DNA of 64,000 nt from Sphaerochaetaceae bacterium (GTDB lineage Bacteria > Spirochaetota > Spirochaetia > Sphaerochaetales > Sphaerochaetaceae), in contig JAQQAR010000026.1 of NCBI GenBank assembly GCA_028532765.1, positions 1-64,000 on the forward strand, read 5' to 3'. Under the pieces are notes generated by a model that saw only the letters and a list, made by a program, of their open reading frames with translations, made no database searches and was not told the DNA's origin. A program made the position numbers and the translations under genes. How positions within the stretch are numbered: position 1 is the first letter of the stretch; the number at the start of each line of letters is the position of its first letter. Positions 19,191 to 29,334 of the stretch are shown here, piece by piece.

Positions 19191-19211
19191 TTTCAGAGAC
19201 TAACAATTGGG

Positions 19212-19235
19212 GCCGGAGGGAATATTCCCTCCGGC
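19212..19235 (+). terminator. Perfect 24-bp palindrome after the lipoprotein operon
   Basis: GCCGGAGGGAAT is followed directly by its reverse complement (12-bp arms, no spacer). The sequence after it is T-rich but not a pure T run (CTCTCGCTTTGTCTT), so termination is likely but not certain. Confidence 0.6.
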
Positions 19236-19297
19236 TCTCGCTTTGTCTTGACGCTTCGATGCGTTTTCGCCATCTTGGATATAGGAGAACCTAGTAA

Positions 19298-19690
19298 ATG
19301 AGTAAGATATTAATTATAGTCCTTATCCTCATTGCCCTGGTGGGTGGAGTGATTTGGAAAACAAGACAGCCAGAGAGTGGCACATATGAAAAGATTTCTG
19401 CTGAAACTGCCTTTTCCATGATGCAGGAGAAGCAGGATATTCTCATTGTTGATGTTCGTACCCCAGGTGAGTATGCTGAAGGACACGTCCAAGGTGCCAT
19501 CAATGTTCCCTTGCAGTCGATTGAAGCGGGAGATCTCTCCCTGCTTCCAGACAGGGACCAAAGACTGCTTATCTACTGCAGAAGTGGATCTCGTAGTGCC
19601 AGTGCATCCAAATCCCTAGTCAGACAGGGGTACACTTCGGTGTATGATTTTGGTGGAATCATCAATTGGCCATATGGTACTGTCAGGTAG
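19298..19690 (+). CDS. Membrane-anchored rhodanese-like protein
   Basis: The 130-residue protein has an N-terminal membrane anchor (about 4-20, ILIIVLILIALVGGV) and one rhodanese domain. The active-site loop is CRSGSRS (Cys near 92), a six-residue loop of the size used for sulfur transfer, and VDVRTPGEYAEGH is the usual CH2A motif. The domain probably faces the periplasm. It precedes the C39-like gene by 11 bp, so they are likely co-transcribed. Confidence 0.85.
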   Translation: MSKILIIVLILIALVGGVIWKTRQPESGTYEKISAETAFSMMQEKQDILIVDVRTPGEYAEGHVQGAINVPLQSIEAGDLSLLPDRDQRLLIYCRSGSRSASASKSLVRQGYTSVYDFGGIINWPYGTVR

Positions 19691-19701
19691 GAGGAATCGT
19701 G

Positions 19702-20316
19702 GTGAAGGCATCTTTGCTGTCTCTGAAGCATCCAGAGTATCTACATATTCGTACGGATGAAACAGTATATTATGGAGCTGACCAGGAGTGGTTTCCACAA
19801 TCTTGGCAGAGACGGGCAGGATGTGGGCCTACCACTGCAAGCCATCTCGTGTTGTACAACCTTGGGAAAAGACATGGAGTATCTGCAGTAACAGAGAAGA
19901 AGCAGATGGTCACCTTGATGCAACAGCTCTGGAATCATGTGACCCCAACCTTGATGGGAGTGCATTTGGTCAGTCAATTTACCAAGGGTCTGATTTCTGC
20001 ACTACCTGAGCAAGAAATCGATGGGGAAGTGGAGAGTCTGTCACTCCCCAAATCTAGAGAGGTGAGACCTTCTTTTTCGATGGTTGTGGAATTCATTCAG
20101 GAGAGCTTGTTGCGTGACCAACCTGTGGCATTCCTTAATCTCCACCATGGGGAAGTCCTGAACCTTGACTCCTGGCACTGGGTTACCATTGTTGCCCTGG
20201 ATGCTGAATCGGGGAGGATACGGGTGTATGATGGGGGAAAAGAGTGGGATATTGATCTTCATCTCTGGTACAGAACCACTCCAAGATCTGGTGGTTTTGC
20301 TGCTATAAGGAGCTGA
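19702..20316 (+). CDS. C39-like (papain-fold) putative peptidase
   Basis: Two GTG codons at 19699 and 19702 follow AGGAGG; the second has the better spacing and gives 204 residues. CGPTTA (Cys about 41) and a later DSWHWVTI with His are the Cys-His signature of the peptidase C39-like family. No signal peptide is visible, so location and substrate are open. Its last 14 bp overlap the 3' end of the opposing GGDEF/HD-GYP gene, an antisense overlap of the two stops. Confidence 0.65.
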   Translation: MKASLLSLKHPEYLHIRTDETVYYGADQEWFPQSWQRRAGCGPTTASHLVLYNLGKRHGVSAVTEKKQMVTLMQQLWNHVTPTLMGVHLVSQFTKGLISALPEQEIDGEVESLSLPKSREVRPSFSMVVEFIQESLLRDQPVAFLNLHHGEVLNLDSWHWVTIVALDAESGRIRVYDGGKEWDIDLHLWYRTTPRSGGFAAIRS

Positions 20317-23074
20317 GTATTCGCTCAACTAGGTGTGGATCGACCTCGATTCCAGCGAGCTTAGTAAGGGTTTTTTCAATCTGTTTATTTGTTGCTTGAT
20401 CCAGATGTTCCCGCTCCCAGACTTCCGCCAATCGCAAGAGCCTGGAAAAATAGGGGATTTCCGTGCCCCGTAATCCCTTCATGTAGCCGCTACCATCCCA
20501 CCACTCATGGTGATGGAGAATCATGGGGGCCAAATCTACTGTCTCCTCAAACATATTGAGGATGCGATAACCTGCACTGACGTGTTCTCTGTAAAGCTCT
20601 TGGATCAGAGTATCTCGGTTCTTTGAGGTGATTATCTCAGGTGCCAGTACGACTTTTCCGATATCATGATAGAATCCTGCACGCTGAAGTTTGCTTGCTT
20701 CTTCATCGTTGAGATGCAGCAAGGTAGCCAAATGGGCAGCGTGCTGTTGTACTTTCTTTGCATGAAGGCGTTCAACAGGAGCCTTCTCATAGAGCATTTC
20801 ACACAGATCCTGTAGTTGCTGTTTCTGGGTTTCAGCTCTACGAAGTGTTTTCCTGCGATACATCTGATCTTCTGCCCGGTCAAACGTTCCTTGGATGGCG
20901 TCCTCTGTGGAATTTTTGGTTGCACTTCCAAGAGCAATGCTGCGTTTTCCTGCGCGTATCCCATCTTCTTCCAGATGTTCCTCGATTCTTTTGACAATCT
21001 GGTTCGCTTCATTTCCATCAGTATAGGGGAGCAAGATCAGGAATTCATCACCTCCAATTCTGCTCACCACATCACTGGTCCTACATGACAATCGTAGACT
21101 TCTGGCAATACGCTGTAGGAGCTTGTCTCCCATGGCGTGTCCAAAAATATCATTGGTCAGTTTCAGCCCATTCACATCCCCTATGATGATGGAAAGTGGG
21201 AGTTGGTCTTCTGTATCGAGTCTTACCATAGCCTGGTCAGCATAGGTGCGGTTATGGAGACCGGTCAGCTGGTCGTGTAGAGAGAGGAATGCAATCTTCT
21301 CTTGATTCCTCTTTCTCTCAGTATTGTCCAGGAAGGTGATAACAGACCCAATGATTGTGCCATTCTCCAGCTGCGGATAGGCATAGCACAGAACATCGAG
21401 ACAGGTCCCATCCTTTCTCCAGAATACCTCACTCTCCATAGCCACTCCATCACTGCTGGAAAGGCAGGACCTGATCGGACAGGTCCCTTCATCAATGGGC
21501 AGGCCTTCCCTGGTACTGTGATGGATCAACCGATGCATGTTTTTTCCCAGTAGTTCCTGTTCATCCTCGTATCCAAGCAAACGAAGGCAACTTGCATTGC
21601 AAAAGGTGCAGCGTCCCTTGCCATCCGTACCAAAAATACCTTCGGCTGTGGAATCAAGTATCAGTCTAAGGTCCCGTTTGCTTGCTTCCAAAGCCGCTGC
21701 ATTCTGTGCCTTATGCATGTTTGCCCAAATACCAGAGAAGAGTAATTGGATCTGAAATCCCTCTGTTTCATTATAGCCTTCCTTGCTGTTTGCAAGCAGG
21801 AGGATGCCTGAGAGCGTGGTGCCGGTCATGCAGGTACAAACAAGAAGGTTCATGACACTGATCTCTTCTCCCGTAATGAAGGAGAGTATCGGTTCCTGAT
21901 CAACTTGCTCATTGATGATTGAGAATGATGCATCGCTCTTTTCGGTAAGATAGCAGTCCGTAACGGAGGAGGGGATTACCATTCCTTGTTTTTGAGGTAG
22001 ATCATAGAGAGGCTTGGCCTCTTTTGCAGCTCCCATGGTTATCGTCCTGGTTTCCTCATCAATAATGAGCAATACCCCAATCTTGCTTCCGTTGATTGCA
22101 CATACCTCTTCAAGAGTATTGGTCAGTTGATTATCTGGGTTCTTGATCGAAGAGGAGAGGAGATGGGAGAATGCTGCAGCACGTCGTGCATTTTCCCTGA
22201 GGGTTCGCTCAAGATGTCTTTGTTCAGTAATATCTTCAGCAAATGCTCCAAGGCCAATGGTTCCTCCCGGAAGTAATAAGGGGAATTTTGTTGTCTTGTA
22301 AAGCCTTTCTCTCCAGGTCGTTTCCTTTTCCACAGTCTTCAGCTCATTCAATGCTTCCCGGTCGCTCTCCACCATCAAGCTTGCAAGATCATGATGGGCT
22401 ACCTCTTCGATTTGCTTACCAAGGAGGGAGTCTTCATCACAGGAGAGAAGCCGGCAAAGGTTATCATTTACGGTCAGGAATCGACCTTCACCATCTTTTA
22501 TATAACTATATCGGTTATCAGCATTGAGAAATTGCTTGAGCAATGAGAGGTTGTCAGCATGTTGCTGGTTCACTTTCTGTAATTGTTTATTCTGACGAGA
22601 TTGAAAAACCAAGAAAAGTGTGAGGAAGAGGATGGTAAGTAATGATGTTGCGACCAAGGCATAACTTATTCGTCTATTACGGACCAGCAGCCTCTGTTCA
22701 GCACTTTTATCTTGCAGTAAAACCATGAAATATGGAGATCCGGTCGCTCCGACCTGTTGGATTCCTACCAGAAAATAGAGCTCTCTTTCCTCGTCGGTTT
22801 CAAGGAAAATTATCTGGTTATGCAAATCAGTAAGAGAGTGAATGGTTTTTCCCATTAGAGCTGGGAAATTTCTTCCGATGAGTCTTTCCTTGGGTATTGA
22901 AAAATATTCGGCACAGGCTGGATTTGCATAGCGTATGGAGTTGTCTCGCTCATCTATCAGAAGCATGGGGTTTCTGGCGTTCTCAACTCCCCTGTCCAGA
23001 GCAGGAAGTGTTTCAGCAGCCAAGGAAACAAGAGAGAAGAACATCAATAGCGTAAGAAATAATACGTTACGCAT
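20303..23074 (-). CDS. PAS-GAF-GGDEF-HD-GYP cyclic-di-GMP signalling protein
   Basis: From ATG 23074 the 923-residue protein has a signal peptide, a PAS domain (about 30-125), a membrane helix (about 140-160), another PAS, a GAF-like region and a third PAS, a GGDEF domain with intact RIGGDEF, and a C-terminal HD-GYP domain with FYHDIGK and HHHEWWDGSGY. The GYP part reads GYM, an unusual variant. Both synthesis and hydrolysis of c-di-GMP are possible. The frame opens 33 codons earlier inside the upstream gene; the chosen start overlaps that gene's stop by 8 bp. Confidence 0.88.
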   Translation of the reverse strand: MRNVLFLTLLMFFSLVSLAAETLPALDRGVENARNPMLLIDERDNSIRYANPACAEYFSIPKERLIGRNFPALMGKTIHSLTDLHNQIIFLETDEERELYFLVGIQQVGATGSPYFMVLLQDKSAEQRLLVRNRRISYALVATSLLTILFLTLFLVFQSRQNKQLQKVNQQHADNLSLLKQFLNADNRYSYIKDGEGRFLTVNDNLCRLLSCDEDSLLGKQIEEVAHHDLASLMVESDREALNELKTVEKETTWRERLYKTTKFPLLLPGGTIGLGAFAEDITEQRHLERTLRENARRAAAFSHLLSSSIKNPDNQLTNTLEEVCAINGSKIGVLLIIDEETRTITMGAAKEAKPLYDLPQKQGMVIPSSVTDCYLTEKSDASFSIINEQVDQEPILSFITGEEISVMNLLVCTCMTGTTLSGILLLANSKEGYNETEGFQIQLLFSGIWANMHKAQNAAALEASKRDLRLILDSTAEGIFGTDGKGRCTFCNASCLRLLGYEDEQELLGKNMHRLIHHSTREGLPIDEGTCPIRSCLSSSDGVAMESEVFWRKDGTCLDVLCYAYPQLENGTIIGSVITFLDNTERKRNQEKIAFLSLHDQLTGLHNRTYADQAMVRLDTEDQLPLSIIIGDVNGLKLTNDIFGHAMGDKLLQRIARSLRLSCRTSDVVSRIGGDEFLILLPYTDGNEANQIVKRIEEHLEEDGIRAGKRSIALGSATKNSTEDAIQGTFDRAEDQMYRRKTLRRAETQKQQLQDLCEMLYEKAPVERLHAKKVQQHAAHLATLLHLNDEEASKLQRAGFYHDIGKVVLAPEIITSKNRDTLIQELYREHVSAGYRILNMFEETVDLAPMILHHHEWWDGSGYMKGLRGTEIPYFSRLLRLAEVWEREHLDQATNKQIEKTLTKLAGIEVDPHLVERILSSL

Positions 23075-25301
23075 GATGGGTTTTCTCCTGTTCAAGATGG
23101 AGGATTGCCTCAGATGGAGCCAGTGGCTTATTGAAAAGGTAACCTTGAAGCAAGTCACATTGTGCATTCTCAAGCCATTGTTTTTGTTCTGTTGTTTCCA
23201 CTCCCTCTGCTACGACTTTTTTCCCAAGATGATGCGCCATGGAGATGATGTCCGAAACGAGATCACGTTCCGATTCTTCTGAGAGAGCCATGACAAAGAG
23301 TCTATCCAGTTTCAGTATGTCGATTTCCAGTGAGCCCAATCGGGAGAGGGAAGAGAAGCCTGTTCCGAAGTCGTCGATGGAGATACTTATTCCAAGCTGG
23401 CGTAGCTCCTTCAGCCTTTTGGCAATAAGGTTGAGGTCTTGCGAGAAGATCGATTCTGTCAGTTCCAACTCAACTTGGTAGAGATTGATTTGTTTTCTTT
23501 CAGCCAACTCCTGGAGTTTGCTCGTAAAATTCTCTCCAATCATCTGCAGTGCCGATACATTTATTGCTACATTAACATTCCCGTCAAAACGTTCCTGGAT
23601 GGTTTGGAGGAAATCTGTGGCAAGGTCAATGATCTTGTCCCCTAGGGGGACCATGAGTCCTCTTTGTTCTGCCAAAGTGATGAACTCCATAGGTGAGATC
23701 ACCCCCAGGTTCTGGCTCTTCATTCTCGCGAGTGCCTCGAAACCATGGATCCTTGAGTCTCTTGCCTCAACAATTGGTTGGAAGGCGAGCGAGAGTATTC
23801 CCTCCTCTCCCCTGATGGCCCGTTTAAGTTCCTGCTCAATGGTATCCTTCCGTAAGAGCGACTCTTCCATGCTGTTGTCATATTGTTGGATGAAGATTTC
23901 ATCAGTGGTGGCATGCAAAGCAATGGATGCTTGTTTGATGAGCAAGGAAGGATCATGTCCAGCGGTATCGGTTGTTGCAATACCAATGGAGAACTCCAAG
24001 GAACTGACATCCTGGTATTGGGTGGCAAGCAGACGTAATGAACCGATAAGTGTATCTATCTGCTTCTCGCTTGATTGGGAATGCATCAAGATAATAAAAC
24101 GATCATCGGAGATGCGGAAGGCCTGAAGACTTGCTTGCCTATGCTGGAGCGCTGAGAGTACATCAGCTATATGAATCAACACTTCGTTACCATAGGAATA
24201 CCCATACAGGATATTTATCGCCTTGAAATTTCTCGGGTTAAGCATAAGACACGTCAATGACGTGCCTTGTGACTCGCTTATGAACTCATTGAAATACCGG
24301 TGGTTTGGAAGTCCTGTCAATTCATCATGGTAAGCGATGGTGACGATATGCTTGTTCTTGCGGTAGGTGTGCAAGATGGAGTAGCAGAAGAGGAGAAAGA
24401 ACAATCCCAGTGTTATGCTGATAACAAGCACAAGTCCAGCTAACAGGTTCTCTGCCATGCGCATATCGTAAAAGAGTAACAAGGAACCACTCAGTACCTC
24501 CTTCACATGTATAGGCATGCGAAATACAAGATAGGGAGTTCCTGCCCACTCAATATTCCGGTATTCACCAAAGAGGACCGGCAAGGAATGTTTGGTTGCA
24601 TTGATCATGATCTCATTATAGTCAGGCAAGGAGGAGGCGATGATCTTCCCCTCATTATCAACATATACAATTTGTGTGTGGTTGTCATACTTCATCAGTT
24701 CGTTTATCAAGTACTGTGGATCAAACTGGGCGTACAACTCGCTGATATTCTCTGCTCGCAGTCCAACTTGTACCATCCTGTTGTCGGGAAACCGGTAATA
24801 ACCATATTTATACAAGATTCCGGAAACAGTATCTTGCCTGATACCCTCTACGAAATTTCGCATCCCACTCTTATGGAAGTTTTGAATCGGATGTCCTTCC
24901 TCCGCTTTCCATCCAATATAGGTGTTGTCACTGGAGTGGGTAAGTAAAAGGTCTTGATTGTAGAGATAGATGACGTCCACATCTAGATCCTCGGCAAACT
25001 CTGCAAGAACATCATTGGTAAAGGGTTCTGAATATTTACTGAGCCGCACCCCAGCAACATTCAGGGTGCTCCTCATCTGTTGGTCAAGCTGGTACTCCGC
25101 ATCGATGACAATGCCGAGGCTCTCCGCATAGCTTCTTGCAAGCAGGGAAGCTTCCTTGACTTTCTCTTGGAAGTAGAATTGCCTCGCAATGGAGGTCATG
25201 TACAGGCCAGCGGCAAAAAAAAGTACCAGAATGAGAATAATTGGTATGATGACGGAGCGTTTAGAAATTCCACCCCTCTTTTCCAGGAATGAGCCTTGCA
25301 C
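23067..25301 (-). CDS. Cache-GGDEF(degenerate)-EAL transmembrane phosphodiesterase
   Basis: The 744-residue protein has a membrane helix (about 17-36), a periplasmic Cache-type sensor (about 40-275), a second helix (about 283-305), a GGDEF domain whose signature is degenerate (SDDRF), and an EAL domain with FEALARM, ELTES, DDFGTGFSS and AEGVE all intact. It therefore should hydrolyse c-di-GMP, with the GGDEF part possibly regulatory. It is translated in tandem with the GGDEF/HD-GYP gene (8-bp overlap), so the two opposing or redundant activities are made together. Confidence 0.88.
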   Translation of the reverse strand: MQGSFLEKRGGISKRSVIIPIILILVLFFAAGLYMTSIARQFYFQEKVKEASLLARSYAESLGIVIDAEYQLDQQMRSTLNVAGVRLSKYSEPFTNDVLAEFAEDLDVDVIYLYNQDLLLTHSSDNTYIGWKAEEGHPIQNFHKSGMRNFVEGIRQDTVSGILYKYGYYRFPDNRMVQVGLRAENISELYAQFDPQYLINELMKYDNHTQIVYVDNEGKIIASSLPDYNEIMINATKHSLPVLFGEYRNIEWAGTPYLVFRMPIHVKEVLSGSLLLFYDMRMAENLLAGLVLVISITLGLFFLLFCYSILHTYRKNKHIVTIAYHDELTGLPNHRYFNEFISESQGTSLTCLMLNPRNFKAINILYGYSYGNEVLIHIADVLSALQHRQASLQAFRISDDRFIILMHSQSSEKQIDTLIGSLRLLATQYQDVSSLEFSIGIATTDTAGHDPSLLIKQASIALHATTDEIFIQQYDNSMEESLLRKDTIEQELKRAIRGEEGILSLAFQPIVEARDSRIHGFEALARMKSQNLGVISPMEFITLAEQRGLMVPLGDKIIDLATDFLQTIQERFDGNVNVAINVSALQMIGENFTSKLQELAERKQINLYQVELELTESIFSQDLNLIAKRLKELRQLGISISIDDFGTGFSSLSRLGSLEIDILKLDRLFVMALSEESERDLVSDIISMAHHLGKKVVAEGVETTEQKQWLENAQCDLLQGYLFNKPLAPSEAILHLEQEKTHHA

Positions 25302-25369
25302 ACTTCCTCCTCATTGGTCTCATAAAGGTACCACCAGCGATGATACGAGTCAACAAAACAGATCTCCTC

Positions 25370-26425
25370 TCAGTGCGCTTTTCCAATACAATGGAGAAAT
25401 GCCGTGGTATAGGAGAGGGTCCCCGTAGGGCAGGCATCCACGCAGTGCCCACAGCCAACACATTGGTCACTGATAATCGGCTCACCGTGGATTGCCCGTT
25501 CCTTGATGGAAATCGAAAGTGGGCAGGCCTTGTCACATCCACCACAACCAATACAATGTGTCTTTCCTGATTCAATGCGCATTCTTCCAAGTCGGGAAAG
25601 AAATGACAATACTGTTCCCAATGGACAGAGATGGCAGTATAATCGTCCAACGGAAACAACCCAGAAAGCCATGGCAAGTATTAGGTTTGCCAATAGATAC
25701 CAGAAGAGTTCCAACACTCTTACTGTCTGCATGGTGGTACTGGAGAACCCAATAGTGGGGACAACCAGCCAGAAGCCGGTAAAGAAGAGAGCAATAAGGA
25801 GATACACAATCCTGATGGAACGAAGGGGTTTGAGTGTTCTCTTTTTGAGAGGATGGTGGACCTTGGTCAAGAGAGGAATCGCGGGGTCAAATACCTCGGC
25901 AGCAAAGCCGTTGAACAGACAGAGATGGGAACAATGGAGACGTCGACCAAAGAGGACTGTGCTTATACCGATGAGCGTGCTGTAGACCCAAAAGAAGGTA
26001 ATTGCCCACCCAATCCCATCCAAACCCAGGGTCGCCTGATGGCTTTGGGCAAATGAAGAGCTGGGAATACCTGCCTGCAATGGTATGGTTGTCCAGGGGA
26101 GGGGCATGGCAAAAAAATAGAGTTCAGGATTGCCGGTGAACAAGGGCAGGAGTATATGGATCATGAGGGCACTAAGGGTGAATCCGATGAAATTTTTCAA
26201 CCTCATACCCGCTCTCCCTTTTCGCTTGGCAATACGATAGGTGAGGAAGCCGCATACTACGATGAGAAATGTCTTGAACTGGTTCTCATAGAAATGCCAC
26301 CAGGGAGCGACCCGTTCTGCTACCTCGGGAGATCCCCCTTGGTTTAGTGAGGCCAGTACCAGAGAGAACAGTATATAGAGGGCCAATACTATCTGAAGAG
26401 CCCTGACTTCCCTGGACTGCTTCAT
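25370..26425 (-). CDS. Membrane polyferredoxin (NapH/YccM-like 4Fe-4S protein)
   Basis: The 351-residue protein has about five membrane helices, a juxtamembrane CSHLC and CHLCP pair, and a C-terminal two-cluster ferredoxin: CIGCGGCDKACP and CVGCGHCVDACP. Such proteins pass electrons between the membrane quinone pool and periplasmic or cytoplasmic oxidoreductases. The first codon overlaps the stop of the upstream gene by 4 bp (ATGA). Which enzyme it serves is not visible here. Confidence 0.82.
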   Translation of the reverse strand: MKQSREVRALQIVLALYILFSLVLASLNQGGSPEVAERVAPWWHFYENQFKTFLIVVCGFLTYRIAKRKGRAGMRLKNFIGFTLSALMIHILLPLFTGNPELYFFAMPLPWTTIPLQAGIPSSSFAQSHQATLGLDGIGWAITFFWVYSTLIGISTVLFGRRLHCSHLCLFNGFAAEVFDPAIPLLTKVHHPLKKRTLKPLRSIRIVYLLIALFFTGFWLVVPTIGFSSTTMQTVRVLELFWYLLANLILAMAFWVVSVGRLYCHLCPLGTVLSFLSRLGRMRIESGKTHCIGCGGCDKACPLSISIKERAIHGEPIISDQCVGCGHCVDACPTGTLSYTTAFLHCIGKAH

Positions 26426-27183
26426 GCCACAGGTTGCCTCTTACGAAGGAGAAATACCCCGAAAGAGATGGCAAAAGCTGCAATTGCAATTGCTGTCACC
26501 GTCAGGATCAAGGGATATTCACCATTGAATCCTTCCTTGGATGTATGTTTGATCATGATGCCGGTGTATGCCCAGACCAAGGTAAGCAGGTATGCTGGAT
26601 CACGACGGCGGAATGCCCAAGAGAGAGCGATCAATACTCCTACCACGAGGATTATTGCTGTCCATGTCATCTCGCTGATCCCCCATCCCGACCAACCGAT
26701 GGAGACAAGGAAGGTAGTGACGTTTGCAATGGTGGCTACGGTAATCCAACCAAGGTACACAGAGAAAGGAACCGAGAGAGCCCAATAAGAGTATCTATCC
26801 ATGGATGTATGGTCGATCAAGTCATTGATCCTGATCAAACAGACAAGCAGTATCAGCATCAAGAGCAGTGAGAGTCCAATCATTTGATAGTGCCAGGAGA
26901 AAAGCCATGCAATGTTGACCACACTTGAGACCGAGAAAATGATTTGAATGCTCTCATCTCCCTTCCTGAACTGGTAGAACGTATGCAGGGCGAGCAGCAT
27001 GTAAATGACTCCCCAGATGGAGAATGTGATTCCTGCAGGTGCAAACAGATTGGGATAGGAATCAGAAACCTCACCGGTGCCCATGCCACCAATGGGGAGG
27101 ATGTTTGCCAATGCATTTACCGTAATCATTGCAAGATACGTGAGTGCAACAAGAAAAGCCAAGCCTTTTGCCCGTTTGTTCAT
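26422..27183 (-). CDS. TspO/tryptophan-rich-sensory-like integral membrane protein
   Basis: The 253-residue protein has six to seven hydrophobic segments and no soluble domain. The motif SDSYPNLFAPAGITFSIWG and the pattern of Trp and Tyr in the loops resemble bacterial proteins annotated as tryptophan-rich sensory (TspO/MBR-related), though it is longer than classical five-helix TspO. It overlaps the polyferredoxin gene by 4 bp, implying a shared membrane function. I am unsure of the family. Confidence 0.5.
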   Translation of the reverse strand: MNKRAKGLAFLVALTYLAMITVNALANILPIGGMGTGEVSDSYPNLFAPAGITFSIWGVIYMLLALHTFYQFRKGDESIQIIFSVSSVVNIAWLFSWHYQMIGLSLLLMLILLVCLIRINDLIDHTSMDRYSYWALSVPFSVYLGWITVATIANVTTFLVSIGWSGWGISEMTWTAIILVVGVLIALSWAFRRRDPAYLLTLVWAYTGIMIKHTSKEGFNGEYPLILTVTAIAIAAFAISFGVFLLRKRQPVA

Positions 27184-27299
27184 AGAAGCCTCCTATGGGA
27201 TCATCTGCCATTAGTGTAGGGTAAGGAAGTGCATCCGTCAAAAGAAATGGAGATTTATAGTCAATTAGGTTATACTGATAGGCAAGTTAGGAGGTATGT

Positions 27300-28325
27300 A
27301 TGTATACACCGAAAACAGAACGATATGATTCAATGAAATACAACCGCTGTGGAAAGAGCGGATTGCAGCTACCTGCCATCTCTTTGGGGCTCTGGCATAA
27401 CTTCGGAGACCAGACGTCCCTCTCTAATGCAAGAAAGATGCTTCATACAGCATTTGATCTTGGCATCACACACTTTGACCTGGCAAATAACTATGGGCCA
27501 CCTCCGGGGTCTGCTGAGCTGAATTTCGGCAAGTTGCTTGCCCAGGATTTTCGCTCTCACCGTGACGAACTCATCATTTCCAGTAAGGCAGGGTATTTGA
27601 TGTGGCCCGGTCCCTACGGGGAGTGGGGGAGCAGGAAATACCTTCTCAGCAGCCTTGACGCTTCCTTGAAGAGAATGGGGCTGGACTATGTCGATATCTT
27701 CTATAGTCACCGTTACGATCCTGATACTCCACTTGAAGAGACCATGGGAGCTCTTGCTTCCGCATATAAGATGGGCAAGTGCCTGTATGTCGGGATCTCT
27801 TCCTATTCCGCAGAGAAGACGAGAGAGGCACATGCTATCCTGAAGGATATGGGAGTTCCTCTCTTGATTCATCAACCGTCCTATTCAATGCTGAACCGTT
27901 GGGTGGAAGAGTCATTGCTTTCCACACTGGATGAGTTGGGAGTAGGGACCATCTGTTTCTCTCCACTTGCACAAGGCATGTTAACCGATAAGTATCTGGG
28001 AGAAATTCCTGAAGATAGCAGAGCGGCAAGAAAGGGTAGTTCTCTGAGTGAGCAAATGCTGACAAAGGAAAACCTTGAGAATATCCGGTCACTTAATGCA
28101 ATCGCACAGGAACGTGGACAAAGCCTCGCTCAGATGGCGCTTGCATGGTGCATGAGACGTAAAGAGATCACCAGTGTGCTTATTGGTGCCAGTTCGCCTG
28201 AACAGATTAAGGAAAATGTCGCAACCCTCGAGAACCTGGATTTCAGTGATGAGGAACTTAAGCGGATTGATTCCTTTGCAAAGGAAGGAAATATAAACCT
28301 TTGGGCAAGGTCAAGCAATAATTGA
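27300..28325 (+). CDS. Aldo/keto reductase, YghZ-like
   Basis: The 341-residue TIM-barrel enzyme has the family catalytic residues: Asp in HFDLANNYG, Lys in ISSKAG and His in FYSHRYDP, and ends with the NADPH-binding IGASSPEQIKENV. The sequence GPPPGSAE and the loop lengths place it with YghZ/Gpr, which reduces L-glyceraldehyde 3-phosphate and methylglyoxal. The start is supported by AGGAGG 6 nt upstream. It is followed 55 bp later by the peroxidase operon. Confidence 0.85.
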   Translation: MYTPKTERYDSMKYNRCGKSGLQLPAISLGLWHNFGDQTSLSNARKMLHTAFDLGITHFDLANNYGPPPGSAELNFGKLLAQDFRSHRDELIISSKAGYLMWPGPYGEWGSRKYLLSSLDASLKRMGLDYVDIFYSHRYDPDTPLEETMGALASAYKMGKCLYVGISSYSAEKTREAHAILKDMGVPLLIHQPSYSMLNRWVEESLLSTLDELGVGTICFSPLAQGMLTDKYLGEIPEDSRAARKGSSLSEQMLTKENLENIRSLNAIAQERGQSLAQMALAWCMRRKEITSVLIGASSPEQIKENVATLENLDFSDEELKRIDSFAKEGNINLWARSSNN

Positions 28326-28380
28326 CATTTGTATCGGCTTCTGTTATATTGTACCCAACTTAATTAGGAGAAACAAGCCT

Positions 28381-28857
28381 ATGGCGACAGTATACGATTT
28401 CAAAGCCGTGAAGAATGATCAGGTTGAATTGGATTTTTCCTCTCTGAAGGGGAAGACCCTGCTGATTGTGAACACCGCAAGTAAGTGTGGGTTTACTCCT
28501 CAGTATGAGGAGCTCGAGAAACTGCATCAACAGTATAAGGACCGTTCACTGGTAGTGATCGGATTTCCTTGCGACCAATTTGCACACCAAGAGCCGGGTA
28601 GTGATGCAGATATCAAGGAATTCTGTTCAATCAACTATGGGGTGACTTTTCCCCTTATGAGCAAGGTGAAGGTGAATGGAAAGGAAGCCCATCCCCTCTT
28701 TGTTTGGCTGAAAAAGCAAGCTCCAGGAGCTCTTGGAGGGACGGTTAAATGGAATTTTACCAAATTCCTGGTGGAGAAGGATGGGGTAACGGTACATCGT
28801 TACGCCCCAAAAGATTCTCCTCTTGCCATTATCCCGAAGCTTGAGGAGGTGCTGTGA
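28381..28857 (+). CDS. Glutathione peroxidase family thiol peroxidase
   Basis: The 158-residue protein has NTASKCGFT with a Cys (residue 36) in place of selenocysteine, FPCDQF and the WNFTKF motif, and resembles the BtuE/Gpx group that often uses thioredoxin rather than glutathione. It detoxifies hydroperoxides in the cytoplasm. Its stop shares a base with the start of the MarR-family gene, so oxidant sensing and defence are encoded as one unit. Confidence 0.9.
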   Translation: MATVYDFKAVKNDQVELDFSSLKGKTLLIVNTASKCGFTPQYEELEKLHQQYKDRSLVVIGFPCDQFAHQEPGSDADIKEFCSINYGVTFPLMSKVKVNGKEAHPLFVWLKKQAPGALGGTVKWNFTKFLVEKDGVTVHRYAPKDSPLAIIPKLEEVL

Positions 28858-29330
28858 TGGCTTATCCACAACTACTGCTTTCAAACCAACTCTGTTTCCG
28901 ATTCTATGCCTTGGAACGGGAACTGATGGCTGCTTACCGCCCACTACTCAATCACCTGGGACTGACCTATGCCCAGTACATCACCATGCTCTACCTCTGG
29001 GAACATGAAGAGGGTACGGTAGGTGAACTCTGTACTGCACTCAGCCTGGATACAGGGACGATGAGTCCGCTTTTAAAGAGGTTGGAGAGCTCAGGTATGA
29101 TCGAGAGACATAGACTGCCAAGTGATGAGCGAACCGTGATGGTCCAACTTACTGACAAAGGAAGGGAACTGGAGCAGAAAGCTATCTCTGTCCCTGAGCA
29201 TATTGCCTCCTGCTTACTCTCAAACGACAAGAGTGAACAGGGAAGAAAGTATCAGGCACTGAAAGAGATGCTTGATGAGACACTCACTCAACTGAAGGAT
29301 TCCCGCAATGAACGGGAACAAGAAAGGTAG
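28857..29330 (+). CDS. OhrR-like MarR-family regulator
   Basis: The start at ATG 28857 has AGGAGG 7 nt upstream; a GTG three bases earlier is less likely. The 157-residue protein begins with the OhrR pattern LSNQLCFRFYALER, where Cys13 matches the peroxide-reactive cysteine, and has a MarR winged helix with GELCTALSLDTGTMSPLLKRLESSG. OhrR proteins lose DNA binding when that Cys is oxidised. Linkage with the peroxidase supports a peroxide-sensing, autoregulating role. Confidence 0.85.
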   Translation: MAYPQLLLSNQLCFRFYALERELMAAYRPLLNHLGLTYAQYITMLYLWEHEEGTVGELCTALSLDTGTMSPLLKRLESSGMIERHRLPSDERTVMVQLTDKGRELEQKAISVPEHIASCLLSNDKSEQGRKYQALKEMLDETLTQLKDSRNEREQER

Positions 29331-29334
29331 GGCG